Of a stretch of DNA of 64,000 nt, positions 14,459-24,765 are shown piece by piece. The DNA comes from Telmatactis stephensoni. Lineage: Eukaryota; Cnidaria; Anthozoa; Actiniaria; Isophelliidae. The number at the start of each line of letters is the position of its first letter. The first letter of the stretch is position 1. Location of the stretch: NCBI GenBank assembly GCA_029948255.1, contig JALIZF010001578.1, positions 369,531-433,530 on the forward strand, in the 5' to 3' direction. The notes under the pieces are model-generated. The model saw nothing but the letters and a program-made list of their open reading frames with translations, was not told where the DNA came from and did not search any database. Made by a program: the position numbers and the translations under genes.

Positions 14459-14525
14459 GGCGGTGATCGTATTCCTCCTAGTGGTGCCGCTGGATATTCC
14501 TTCAGAGGGAGAACCGAACGTACGA
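14459..14525 (+). ncRNA. HDV-like self-cleaving ribozyme at the 5' end of the R4-like LINE
   Basis: The sequence fits the nested double pseudoknot of HDV-like ribozymes. P1 is 7 bp: 14459-14465 (GGCGGTG) with 14485-14491 (TGCCGCT), and the first pair is the hallmark G-U at the cleavage site. P2 is 14467-14472 (TCGTAT) with 14520-14525 (GTACGA). L3 holds TCCT, whose CC (14477-14478) can form P1.1 with GG (14492-14493). P4 is 14497-14501 with 14507-14511. The J4/2 joining strand reads CGAA (14515-14518), placing the catalytic C at 14515. P3 is weak (two C-G pairs, 14474-14475 with 14483-14484). Predicted cleavage lies between 14458 and 14459, exactly at the junction of the ATT array and the element. 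HDV-like ribozymes are known at the 5' ends of R2 and several other LINEs. Confidence 0.75.
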
Positions 14526-14568
14526 CCCAGAGATTTTAACACTGAGTGTTACTGGAGATTTTATTAGC

Positions 14569-17500
14569 ATGTTGCATTGCTGTGATGACAGGCTAGGTTC
14601 CGGTGGGGCGGATGAGCCTGGGGTTGATTTTTCCAACCCCTGTGATCTTGAAAGAGCTTCTTTGGAAGCTACTGAGGGGCGTCAAGCCAGACATTTTGAA
14701 AGGCCTCTTGTAGAGGCTAATAAGGGGCAGGCCATTGATTTTGTGACAAGAGGTTCAGCTGTTGGACTTCGCAAGAGTGGAAAAAGAGGAAAGTGCAAAG
14801 ATTGGTGGACGCATGAGGAGAGGAAGTTTTTGTGGGAATGTTTTGTTAGAAGTGGTGGGAAGAGGTCAGGTGGATACATAAAGAAGGTGAAGGCTTTGTG
14901 GGACGAAAGAGGATTGAGTGTGAGAGAAGTGCCAAGTTTGTTGTCGCAACTGAAGAGTGTTGAGAAGGGGTTGCTGACAATGATGGAGAAGGATGAGATT
15001 GAGAAGATGGTCAAAGATGAGATCAGAATGATGGACAGTGAGGGACAGGAGTTGACAGATGCTAGAAAGGCAGAATGGAGTGCTTTGTTTGGTGAAAGTG
15101 ACGATGAGGATGAGTTCCTTGGATTTCAGATTGAGAGTGGTGACCAAAGTACGTCTGGAGTGGGAGTAGGTGGCTATGAAGGTGAGGTAGATTGGGCGAA
15201 TGGTGGTGTTGACACAAGGGGAAGAGAAAGGATGGTTGAAGTCAATGAAGTTGGGTTAAGAGGAGTTAATGTGGTAATGGAGAGACTGGTTACTTTTCGT
15301 GAAGATAATGGTCTCAGGATAGCAAGTGACGAGGAGAAGGAGGTACTTGAGAAGATGAAAATAGTATTTGAAGGGAAAGAGTGGACAGAAGTGCCGGGGT
15401 TGAAGGCTTTGGATAGGAGGAAGGTTAACAGGGAGGTACAGATTGTTGATGGTTTGATGCATAATCTTGTGAAAGATAAGATGTCTGTATCAGAGATCAA
15501 TAGGCTGTTGTACACAGGATCATTTGTTGTTGCTGATAGGTTGGGTTTGATTGGGAAGAAGAAAGGGAAGAAGTTTGACATGAAGAAACCTAGGTGGCAA
15601 AGAAGGATTGAAAAGAGCATTGTTGAGTGGCGAAAGGATTTGTCTAGAGTAGAGGAGTTGAGAAAAGGTAATGTGCTGAGTAAGAAGATAATGGACCGGT
15701 TGATCAGAAAGTATGAGGTTGTTGCAAAAGGGACAGTAGCTGTGGTTACTTTGCTCAAAGGAAAAATTAAATCGGGAAGCTTGAAGATACAGTGGTATCT
15801 GGACAGTTGCACAAAGACTAGACAGAACAATTTGTTCAAAAATAATCAGAGTCAGCTGTACAAGGAATTGGATGGAAAGGCAACCTTGGGGTCAACTGAA
15901 GCACCTGATGCTAGGGAGGCAACAGAATTCTGGAGTGAGATTTGGTCGGTGGAGAAGAGGCATAATGATGAGGCTAGTTGGTTTAGAGAAGTGAGAGATA
16001 AGACGAGTGAGGTGACAAAGCAAGGTGAAGTTTGTATCAGTGTTAAGGATGTCCAAGGTGGAATCCGGAAGATGGCTAATTGGAAGGCTCCAGGTCCAGA
16101 TGGTGTGAGGGGATTTTGGTTTAAGAGGTTCAGGTCTTTGCATGGGATGATTGCAAAGAGTTTACATGGTTGTTTGACTAGAGGGCAGGTGCCAGACTGG
16201 ATGGTGAAGGGTAGGACTGTGCTGATTCAGAAGGATCGTGCCAAAGGAACAGTGGCAAGCAATTACAGACCGATAACATGTTTACCGTTGATGTGGAAGC
16301 TTCTCACTGGGATTTTGGCTGAGAAGCTGTATCAGCATTTGGACGTGAATGGGTTGTTGCAGGATGAGCAGAAGGGATGTCGGAAGATGTCGAGAGGGAC
16401 AAAGGATCAGTTGTTAATTGACAAGGCTGTTTTGAGGGAAGCGCGGGTGAGGAAGAGATGTCTAGCGATGGGGTGGATTGATTACAGGAAGGCATATGAC
16501 ATGGTGCCACATTCCTGGCTTGTGGAGATGTTGGAGATGGTGAAGGTGGCTGATAATGTGATGGGACTGTTGTGTGGTAGTATGAAGGATTGGAGGACTG
16601 TGTTGACATCGAATGGGGAAGTGTTGGGAGAAGTGGGGATTAAGCGTGGAATATTCCAGGGGGATTCACTGTCCCCTCTGCTGTTTGTTCTTGCTATGAT
16701 CCCCCTCACCATGTTGTTGAGAAGGGAGACCATCGGGTACAAGTTTGGAAAGGAGCATCGGGTGATGAATCATCTGCTGTTCATGGATGACTTGAAGTTG
16801 TATAGTAGATCGGAGGAGGAGTTGGAGAGGTTGATTGAGGTGGTTCAGGTATATTCGAGGGATATTGGGATGGAGTTTGGGTTGGACAAGTGTGCAGTGT
16901 TGGTATTAAAGCAGGGAACTAAAGAACGTTGTGAAGGGATTGTTTTGCCTGATGGTCAGGTAATGAGTGAGATGGACGAGAATGGGTATAAGTACTTGGG
17001 TGTGTTAGAAGGGGCAGATATCATGCAGAAGGAAATGAAGAAGAAAGTAAGAGATGAGTACTTGAGAAGGGTGAAGCTTGTGGCAAAGTCGAAGTTGTAT
17101 GGTGGTAATTTGATCAAGGCGATCAATACTTGGGCTGTCAGTGTGGTAAGGTATAGTGCTGGGATTTTGGACTGGAGTGATCGGGAGTTGAAGGAGATGG
17201 ATGTAAAAACGAGAAAGAGGTTGACAATGTTTGGGGTCTTTCACAAGAAGGGGAGTGTTCCGAGGTTGTACATGAAAAGGAAGCATGGTGGTAGGGGGCT
17301 GATCAGTATTGTTGACTGTGTGAGGGCAGAAGAGCTGGGTTTGTTTGGGTATGTTAAAGAGAGTGACGAGTGGATGCTAAAGGTGGTTGGTGAGTCGTTG
17401 CAGGTTGGTGAGACAAAGAAGGAGTATAAGAAGAGGGTGCAGAAGGAGAGGAAAGAAAATTTCCTAGAGAAAAGGTTGCATGGAAAATTTATGAGGGATG

Positions 17501-18225
17501 TGAGCGATGTTGCTGATGAGCGGTCTTGGCAGTGGTTAAGGGCAGGATATTTGGGTAAGGGCACTGAGGGGTTTGTTTTTGCAGCACAGGAGCAAGCTCT
17601 GAGGACAAGGTTTTTCCGGGCAACCATTCAGAAAGAGAATGTGGACCCAAAGTGTAGGGTTTGTGGGAAGGAGGTGGAGTCTGTTGGCCATTTGGCGAGT
17701 GGTTGTAGTGTTTTGGCCCAGAAGCAATATAAGAAGAGACATGATCGGATGGGGTTGAGGGTGTATTGGGAGCTGTGTCGGAAGTATGGAGTGAAATGTG
17801 CTGATGTTTGGTATAAGGAGGTTCCAGATGAGGTTAGGATTTCGGATGATGGAGAAGTAGAGATTTGGTGGGACAGGAGCGTCGAGACAACACAGAAGAT
17901 GGAACATAATTGTCCAGATGTTACTGTGTTGAACCGAGCGGCTCGTAAGTGGACCTTTGTTGATTTCTCGGTGCCTTGGGATCGTAATGTGGTGGTGAAG
18001 GAAGAGGAGAAAATTGCTAAATATTCTCCTCTTGCAAAGGAGATACGAAAGTTGCACCGGGTGTCAACAAAGGTGGTTCCGTTGGTTGTTGGTTCTCTAG
18101 GGGTCGTGTCTAGTAATCTTGAGGGGTACCTGAAAGATCTAGGTATTCCAGACGTTCTGGGTGGTATGCAGACGTCTGCGGTCATAGGGACCACCCTCAT
18201 TCTGCAGAGTGTGCTTAGTCTCTAA
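14569..18225 (+). CDS. R4-like LINE polyprotein: Myb-like domain, reverse transcriptase, RLE endonuclease
   Basis: A single 1218-residue ORF. Residues about 79-135 (DWWTHEERKFLWECF) look like a Myb/trihelix DNA-binding domain. The reverse transcriptase covers about 500-860: YRPIT near 563, the first catalytic Asp in WIDYRKAYDM (D638), QGDSLSPLLF, and the catalytic FMDD at 738-741. A CCHC motif (CRVC...H....C) starts at 1029, followed by the restriction-like endonuclease. At 1115-1117 the conserved Arg-Pro-Asp is Cys-Pro-Asp (codon TGT at 17911); copies A and D have CGT, so this is a likely CpG transition in the only full-length copy. The C-terminus (GSLGVVSSNL...TTLILQSVLSL) matches the R4/Dong type. 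The protein would bind its RNA, nick target DNA and prime reverse transcription there. Confidence 0.88.
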   Translation: MLHCCDDRLGSGGADEPGVDFSNPCDLERASLEATEGRQARHFERPLVEANKGQAIDFVTRGSAVGLRKSGKRGKCKDWWTHEERKFLWECFVRSGGKRSGGYIKKVKALWDERGLSVREVPSLLSQLKSVEKGLLTMMEKDEIEKMVKDEIRMMDSEGQELTDARKAEWSALFGESDDEDEFLGFQIESGDQSTSGVGVGGYEGEVDWANGGVDTRGRERMVEVNEVGLRGVNVVMERLVTFREDNGLRIASDEEKEVLEKMKIVFEGKEWTEVPGLKALDRRKVNREVQIVDGLMHNLVKDKMSVSEINRLLYTGSFVVADRLGLIGKKKGKKFDMKKPRWQRRIEKSIVEWRKDLSRVEELRKGNVLSKKIMDRLIRKYEVVAKGTVAVVTLLKGKIKSGSLKIQWYLDSCTKTRQNNLFKNNQSQLYKELDGKATLGSTEAPDAREATEFWSEIWSVEKRHNDEASWFREVRDKTSEVTKQGEVCISVKDVQGGIRKMANWKAPGPDGVRGFWFKRFRSLHGMIAKSLHGCLTRGQVPDWMVKGRTVLIQKDRAKGTVASNYRPITCLPLMWKLLTGILAEKLYQHLDVNGLLQDEQKGCRKMSRGTKDQLLIDKAVLREARVRKRCLAMGWIDYRKAYDMVPHSWLVEMLEMVKVADNVMGLLCGSMKDWRTVLTSNGEVLGEVGIKRGIFQGDSLSPLLFVLAMIPLTMLLRRETIGYKFGKEHRVMNHLLFMDDLKLYSRSEEELERLIEVVQVYSRDIGMEFGLDKCAVLVLKQGTKERCEGIVLPDGQVMSEMDENGYKYLGVLEGADIMQKEMKKKVRDEYLRRVKLVAKSKLYGGNLIKAINTWAVSVVRYSAGILDWSDRELKEMDVKTRKRLTMFGVFHKKGSVPRLYMKRKHGGRGLISIVDCVRAEELGLFGYVKESDEWMLKVVGESLQVGETKKEYKKRVQKERKENFLEKRLHGKFMRDVSDVADERSWQWLRAGYLGKGTEGFVFAAQEQALRTRFFRATIQKENVDPKCRVCGKEVESVGHLASGCSVLAQKQYKKRHDRMGLRVYWELCRKYGVKCADVWYKEVPDEVRISDDGEVEIWWDRSVETTQKMEHNCPDVTVLNRAARKWTFVDFSVPWDRNVVVKEEEKIAKYSPLAKEIRKLHRVSTKVVPLVVGSLGVVSSNLEGYLKDLGIPDVLGGMQTSAVIGTTLILQSVLSL

Positions 18226-18330
18226 GCCCCAGGTCTTGGGGTCGAGGCTAAGCAGTATCTTACACCTGTAGTGTGAATAAAACCTCCACTCAGGTTGTCT
18301 ATCTATAGAAATTCCTTATTATTATTATTA

Positions 18331-18727
18331 TGTTACTGTGTTGAACCGAGCGGCTCGTAAGTGGACCTTTGTTGATTTCTCGGTGCCTTGGGATCGTAAT
18401 GTGGTGGTGAAGGAAGAGGAGAAAATTGCTAAATATTCTCCTCTTGCAAAGGAGATACGAAAGTTGCACCGGGTGTCAACAAAGGTGGTTCCGTTGGTTG
18501 TTGGTTCTCTAGGGGTCGTGTCTAGTAATCTTGAGGGGTACCTGAAAGATCTAGGTATTCCAGACGTTCTGGGTGGTATGCAGACGTCTGCGGTCATAGG
18601 GACCACCCTCATTCTGCAGAGTGTGCTTAGTCTCTAAGCCCCAGGTCTTGGGGTCGAGGCTAAGCAGTATCTTACACCTGTAGTGTGAATAAAACCTCCA
18701 CTCAGGTTGTCTATCTATAGAAATTCC

Positions 18728-18729
<2 letters not shown>
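18331..18729 (+). mobile_element. R4-like LINE, 5'-truncated copy B
   Basis: Starts at TGTTACTGTGTTGAACC after a short ATT run and encodes only the last 99 residues (endonuclease C-terminus) plus the 3' UTR. It is essentially identical to the end of the full-length copy. Confidence 0.9.

Positions 18730-19407
<678 letters not shown>

Positions 19408-19496
<89 letters not shown>
19408..19496. repeat. (ATT)n microsatellite before second LINE
   Basis: About 89 bp of ATT directly adjoining the 5' end of a different LINE family. Confidence 0.95.
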
Positions 19497-19497
<1 letters not shown>

Positions 19498-19508
19498 ACT
19501 GATTATGC

Positions 19509-19554
19509 ACTGAGCAGAGATGGCGTGCGAACGTGCTCTGTACGTGTACTCAGT
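19509..19554 (+). ncRNA. Structured hairpin at the 5' end of the second LINE
   Basis: ACTGAG (19509-19514) pairs with CTCAGT (19549-19554), and CAGAG (19515-19519) with CTCTG (19536-19540). The apical CGT/ACG stem closes a GCGA tetraloop (GNRA type, 19527-19530). It starts 13 nt from the array junction. It does not fit HDV or hammerhead ribozymes; a 5' RNA binding or structural role is inference. Confidence 0.45.
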
Positions 19555-20006
19555 TTTTATTGCTATTTTATTACTTGAATCGTCAGTTATTTTTCACTAT
19601 ATCGATATTGATTAAGCACTCGTAGTACATGGATCATGATTCGTGCAAGTATTATTGTGTTATTGTTGTTGTGCACCGTTTGTTCATTCTGTGGTGCGGA
19701 GTTCGTTTCTCTGGGGTGACATTTATGGCGATGTAAACAACGACTATCTCAACCTCCAAATGGTCAAGATCCTTATTCAGTACGACCTCCTCAGCCGGTA
19801 ATCCCACTACTAACAGTATTCTAACAGTGGCATTGTAAATGTTGCTGTTGGTAAAAACTGTAAGGGACTCCGAGGTCTTAAATGCATCAGCATAGCTGTC
19901 GCGTGGTACTTGGCCTGGATGACAATTTGCTTACTGACATAGATGAGCAACTCAATAATAATTGTGCAAACGATCTGCCTGAAACAGCTGAAAATTAATT
20001 AATGGT

Positions 20007-22847
20007 TTGGAAAATGACGACAATTCTCCAGATCTTAAAAAAGGAATAAATCTTCCAAATAATGATGAGGAATGGTCAACGGCAAACGCATTTTTCAAAT
20101 CTGCACTTCATTCAAAACAGCCAATCAGAGGTCAAGACATAAATTCAAACATTCAGCTCCTAAATGATGTCATTTACGTCTATTTCGCGGAAATTATGGC
20201 CAGGTTGATCAAACACGCTCCTGACAACAGCTTCATAAATAAATACAAGGATCATTCAGTTAATCATTTAAAGAAAGCCCTAAAAAATCTAAAATCTACA
20301 TTTAGTGACCTGAATGAAACAAAATATGTCTCTCGTTTGTTGCGTGACAAGCTACGTAAACATGACTCTGGAACAGCTAAGTCAAACTCCAATAATGATA
20401 ACATCGACCATGATAAATTCATCAGTAAAAACTTCTGGGGTTATATCAAAAATGTTTTTAATAAGAAAGATAATGTCCTTCCTTCCTTTGGAATGTCCGA
20501 ATGTGCTTCATATTTTCGTAAGACTCTCAGTTCAGTTAATCCAAACAAGCTGTTCACTATTCCACATTGGATTCCTAGTCTTCCGCATCCTGTAGTACCT
20601 TTCAACATCGAACCTCCTACCTATGAACAAGTCACAAATGTTATCCGCAAAATGAAATCTTCTGGTAGTCCTTGTCCGCTTGATCAGCTTTCAATTATAT
20701 GTTTTAAACGTTGTCCATTTCTAAGAACTTACCTGACTGAAGTCATACACCAAGTTTGGTCTTCTGGAGATATTCCTGCTGTGTGGAAAAAAGCCTGCAC
20801 AATCCTCATTCACAAAAAAGGCGACACAAACATTCCTTCTAACTTCCGTCCAATAACTCTTGAATCCATTCCCTTGAAAGTGTTTACATCGTGCCTTCGT
20901 AACGCAATCTTCTCTTTTCTCTCAAAGAATAATCTCATCGAACATGATATCCAGAAAGGTTTTACCCCTGGTATTTCAGGCACCTTAGAACACACTGCAC
21001 AGATGGCCAACATCATTAATAAAGCTCGAATTAATCAACGCTCCCTGGTAATAACACTGCTTGATCTTAAAAATGCTTTTGGTGAAGTCCACCATAATCT
21101 GATCCAGTCTGTCCTCGCTTATCATCACATTCCTGACCACATAAAAACCCTCATCAAGAGCCTGTACACCCACTTCAAGACATCCATCATCACTTCTGAA
21201 TACCGCACTCCTTTCATAACTGTTGGCCGTGGCGTTCTACAGGGCGACTGTCTTAGTCCTCTTCTTTTCAACCTCTGTTTCAATACATTCATCCAACATA
21301 TCAAGTCAGAAAAATACAGTCAATTTGGTTTTTCTTACAAATTTCTAAACCCACTTCACTGGTTTCAGTTTGCCGACGATGCAGCCGTTATCAGTAGTCA
21401 AGAATCTGAAAACCAGCATCTTCTTAATCGTTTTGTAATTTGGTGTCAATGGGCTGATATGATAATCAGGGTTGACAAATGCTCTACTTTTGGTATCAAG
21501 AAATCTACATCCAAATCAGTTCAATACCTACCTAAACTTTTAATTAACAATGAACTTGTTCCTCGTGTTAAAACCAACGACTCTTTTTGCTACCTGGGCA
21601 GGCACTTTGACTTTGAAATGTCTAATGAAAAACACAAATCCGAGCTTACTTCTGTGATTGAAGACATGATGTCTGACATTGACTTGAAACCTCTCCATCC
21701 TAAAAATAAACTGCTCCTTTATAATCGCTTTGTGCTTTCCAAAATATCCTGGCATTTTACTGTTGCTGACCTCTCATTAACTTGGGTTAAAGAAAATCTC
21801 GATTCCTCTGTTAACAAGTATATTCGCAAATGGCTTGAAATTCCAATATCAGGCACACTGAGTAATGTTTTCCTTACCACTAACAAATTTGGTCTGAATA
21901 TTGTCCCTCCGTCCATCAAATTCATCCAATGTCAAACAGTTCTGCGCAACGCATTAAAATCATCTACTAATGACTCAATAAAACATCTCTGGAACTCAAC
22001 TAGCAATGGTAGAAACATTCAGTATGACGTGTACACATCTACAAAACAAGTTCTCAAAGATTTCCATTCTTCACAAGAGGATAAACTCCAAAATCAGCTC
22101 ACTAATCAAGGATCGTTCTTTTCAAATGTCCTTAAATACTCCATGCAACAACTTAATAAAATCTGGTCCACCACACAGTCTAACTTGCCGAAAAACATCT
22201 TTAACTTTACCATCCGGTACATCAACAACACTCTCCCTACACGGAAAAACCTTGTCAAATGGGGTATTTCCTCCAACTCTGACTGCTCCCTATGCCTAAT
22301 GCCTGAATCTCTTCTTCATGTTGTCGCGGGTTGTAATCACTACCTACAAGAAGGCCGCTTCTCCTGGCGTCATGATTCTGTCCTGAATTTCATTGCTCAT
22401 AGTCTTCCATCCATCAAAAACTCAACTCTATACGTCGATCTTCCTGGTTTCCCGAGCCCCTCTATCATAACTGGTGACAGCTTGCGTCCTGACATAGTGT
22501 TGTCCATATCAAATAAGTGCTTGTATATTCTAGAATTAACTGTTGGCTTTGAAACAAATCTACAAAACAACTTAGACCGGAAACAACGTAAATATCACGA
22601 GACTGTCATCGACCACAAGAATCATTTTCAGCAGGTTAAATTTGTAAACCTTTCAATCAGTACTTTGGGTGTATTCTCCCATCAATCGTCTGATTTCATC
22701 GAAATGTTAAATGAACTTGGCCTAGAGGACAAGAAACAACAAAACTATATTGTAAAAAAAATTATCAACATTACAATCAGATCAACGTATTACCTTTTCT
22801 GCTGTCGAAACAAAGAATGGAATAACCCAGACTTATTGAAATTTTGA
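20007..22847 (+). CDS. RLE-type LINE reverse transcriptase / endonuclease
   Basis: A 946-residue ORF; its first codon is TTG, so the true start lies upstream in a frame-shifted part. Reverse transcriptase motifs are FRPITL, LDLKNAFGEV with catalytic D353, GVLQGDCLSPLLFNL and FADD at 455-458. A CCHC motif (CSLCLMPESLLHVVAGC) starts at 760. The endonuclease signature RPD is at 827-829, followed by YILELTVG with a Glu at about 843. The C-terminus (RSTYYLFCCRNKEWNNPDLL) is a type I associate with invertebrate RLE LINEs, but I cannot name the clade. The ORF has no internal stop and the motifs are intact, so this copy may be recent. Confidence 0.85.
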   Translation: MENDDNSPDLKKGINLPNNDEEWSTANAFFKSALHSKQPIRGQDINSNIQLLNDVIYVYFAEIMARLIKHAPDNSFINKYKDHSVNHLKKALKNLKSTFSDLNETKYVSRLLRDKLRKHDSGTAKSNSNNDNIDHDKFISKNFWGYIKNVFNKKDNVLPSFGMSECASYFRKTLSSVNPNKLFTIPHWIPSLPHPVVPFNIEPPTYEQVTNVIRKMKSSGSPCPLDQLSIICFKRCPFLRTYLTEVIHQVWSSGDIPAVWKKACTILIHKKGDTNIPSNFRPITLESIPLKVFTSCLRNAIFSFLSKNNLIEHDIQKGFTPGISGTLEHTAQMANIINKARINQRSLVITLLDLKNAFGEVHHNLIQSVLAYHHIPDHIKTLIKSLYTHFKTSIITSEYRTPFITVGRGVLQGDCLSPLLFNLCFNTFIQHIKSEKYSQFGFSYKFLNPLHWFQFADDAAVISSQESENQHLLNRFVIWCQWADMIIRVDKCSTFGIKKSTSKSVQYLPKLLINNELVPRVKTNDSFCYLGRHFDFEMSNEKHKSELTSVIEDMMSDIDLKPLHPKNKLLLYNRFVLSKISWHFTVADLSLTWVKENLDSSVNKYIRKWLEIPISGTLSNVFLTTNKFGLNIVPPSIKFIQCQTVLRNALKSSTNDSIKHLWNSTSNGRNIQYDVYTSTKQVLKDFHSSQEDKLQNQLTNQGSFFSNVLKYSMQQLNKIWSTTQSNLPKNIFNFTIRYINNTLPTRKNLVKWGISSNSDCSLCLMPESLLHVVAGCNHYLQEGRFSWRHDSVLNFIAHSLPSIKNSTLYVDLPGFPSPSIITGDSLRPDIVLSISNKCLYILELTVGFETNLQNNLDRKQRKYHETVIDHKNHFQQVKFVNLSISTLGVFSHQSSDFIEMLNELGLEDKKQQNYIVKKIINITIRSTYYLFCCRNKEWNNPDLLKF

Positions 22848-22984
22848 TATATATATGTATATATATTTTCTAAATCATTTTGTCGTTTACATTTATAAAT
22901 ACATGTATCACTTGAGTAGTCAATTGCAAATTGCCTGTAAGTAGAGAGATTTGTAATTGTTGTATAAATATAGAATAAAGTTTC

Positions 22985-22985
<1 letters not shown>

Positions 22986-23078
<93 letters not shown>
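22986..23078. repeat. (ATT)n microsatellite
   Basis: About 93 bp of ATT that serves as the tail of the second LINE and the left flank of copy D. Confidence 0.95.
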
Positions 23079-23080
<2 letters not shown>

Positions 23081-24120
23081 GGAAGCATGGTGGTAGGGGG
23101 CTGATCAGTATTGTTGACTGTGTGAGGGCAGAAGAGCTGGGTTTGTTTGGGTATGTTAAAGAGAGTGACGAGTGGATGCTAAAGGTGGTTGGTGAATCGT
23201 TGCAGGTCGGTGAGACAAAGAAGGAGTATAAGAAGAGGGTGCAGAAGGAGAGGAAAGAAAATTTCCTAGAGAAGAGGTTGCATGGGAAATTCATGAGGGA
23301 TGTGAGCGAGGTTGCTGATGAGCGGTCTTGGCAGTGGTTAAGGGCCGGGTATTTGGGTAAGGGCACTGAGGGGTTTGTTTTTGCAGCACAGGAGCAAGCT
23401 CTGAGGACAAGGTTTTTCCGGGCAACCATTCAGAAAGAGAATGTGGATCCAAAGTGTAGGGTTTGTGGGAAGGAGGTGGAGTCTGTTGGCCATTTGGCAA
23501 GTGGTTGTAGCGTTTTGGCCCAGAAGCAATATAAGAAGAGACATGATCGGATGGGGTTGCGGGTGTATTGGGAGTTGTGTCGGAAGTATGGGGTGAAGTG
23601 TGCTGATGTGTGGTATAAGGAGGTTCCAGATGAAGTTAGGATTTCGGATGATGGAGAAGTAGAGATTTGGTGGGACAGGAGTGTCGAGACAACACAGAAG
23701 ATGGAACATAATCGTCCAGATGTTACTGTGTTGAATCGGGCGGCTTGTAAGTGGACCTTTGTTGATTTCTCGGTGCCTTGGGATCGCAATGTGATGGTGA
23801 AGGAAGAGGAGAAAATTGCCAAATATTCTCCTCTTGCAAACGAGATACGAAAGTTGCACCGGGTATCAACAAAGGTGATTCCATTGGTCGTTGGCACTTT
23901 AGGGGTCGTGTCAAGCAATCTTGAGGGGTACTTGAAAGATCTCGGTATTCCAGATGTGCTGGGTGGCATGCAGACATCTGCAATCATTGGCACCACCCTC
24001 ATTCTGCAGAGAGTGCTTAGTCTCTAAGCCCCAGGTCATGGGGTTGAGGCTAAGTGGTATTTTACACCTGTAGTGTGAAATTGAATCTCCACTCAGGTTG
24101 TCTATTTATAGAAAGTCCTT
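23079..24120 (+). mobile_element. R4-like LINE, 5'-truncated copy D (more diverged)
   Basis: Encodes the last 310 or so residues from RKHGGRGLISIVDC to the stop at 24025-24027, then the 3' UTR and ATT. It shows scattered substitutions against the other copies (for example GTLGVV for GSLGVV, and changes in the 3' UTR), so it is older than copies A-C. Its RPD motif is intact. Confidence 0.88.
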
Positions 24121-24169
24121 ATTATTATTATTATTATTCAGCTAGCCCGTATGAATGCTCTGTGATGCT

Positions 24170-24430
24170 GTTCAAACAATTTTAAGTTATTCTCAAATGC
24201 TTTTGCAAGCCCATTGAAACGCTTTACGAAGGCCGTTCAAACGCTTTTAAATTATTCTCAAACGCTTTTGCAAGCCCTTTGAAACACTTTATGAAAGCCG
24301 TTCAAACACTTTTAAGTTATTCGGAAACATCTTTGCTTGTCCGTTTGAACGCTTTGCAACAATTATTCAAATGCGTTTAACTTATTTTCGAACGTTTTAA
24401 CAAGTCCGTTAAAACGTTTTATGCTCATTT
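24170..24430. repeat. 65-bp tandem repeat, four units
   Basis: Units start at 24170, 24235, 24300 and 24365, each reading GTTCAAACGCTTTTAAGTTA... with drift. The motifs resemble the AACATTCTCAACGCTT subterminal repeats of the TIR element at 24766-30054, so this may be the end of a related element. Confidence 0.75.
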
Positions 24431-24765
24431 TTTAAAGGGACTGAAGACCATTTTGGAGACCGTTTAAATGGGTTTTGAATCCATTTTTAAAAGCTTTAAA
24501 GTATGTTTTCCCGTGTAAGGTCACAATTATATACTAATCCCAAATAGGGATCCAAATGTTAATGTTTTAGAAGCTAGTGTTCATGTTATTTAATCTGATT
24601 TAGAAATATTTCCACATTTCTATTGTTTATACAGTTTTGAAGACATTACAAATGTGATACATAATTTTGAAATGGATATAACATACAATAAAAATAAAAT
24701 TTTACATAGACATGAAATATGAATTGCATATCTTTTTAATAGCCGTGTAATTTATATTTTAAATA

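Larger units (their letters stand above)
14459..18317 (+). mobile_element. Full-length R4/Dong-like LINE in an ATT array
   Basis: Starts at the predicted ribozyme, has a 110-nt 5' UTR, one long ORF (14569-18225) and a 3' UTR ending in TAGAAATTCCTT followed by ATT repeats. The 5' UTR also contains a 36-codon upstream ORF (14457-14567) that ends one base before the main ATG. Insertion into trinucleotide arrays is known for Dong/R4-clade elements with TAA targets, which fits this context. Confidence 0.85.
19497..22985 (+). mobile_element. Second RLE-type LINE, near full length, with ATT at both ends
   Basis: Unrelated in detail to the R4-like element but with the same context: ATT array, 5' UTR with a stable hairpin, one long ORF (20007-22847), and a short AT-rich 3' UTR ending AATAAAGTTTCC then ATT. 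A zinc-finger-like piece (CKGLRGLKCHQHSC, in two frames at about 19857-19895) lies upstream of the main ORF, separated by frameshifts. The 5' end therefore probably encoded an N-terminal zinc finger that is now broken. Confidence 0.82.

Noticed and set aside
13296..18200. Antisense open frames of up to 221 residues opposite the R4-like LINE
   Set aside because: They mirror the G-rich coding strand, recur identically opposite every copy, and show no independent domain.
19509..19554. Hammerhead or HDV ribozyme in the second LINE
   Set aside because: No CUGAUGA/GAAA core and no pseudoknot pairing could be found; only a nested hairpin is supported.
24170..24430. CRISPR-like 65-bp repeats
   Set aside because: Contiguous tandem repeats with no spacers; a minisatellite.
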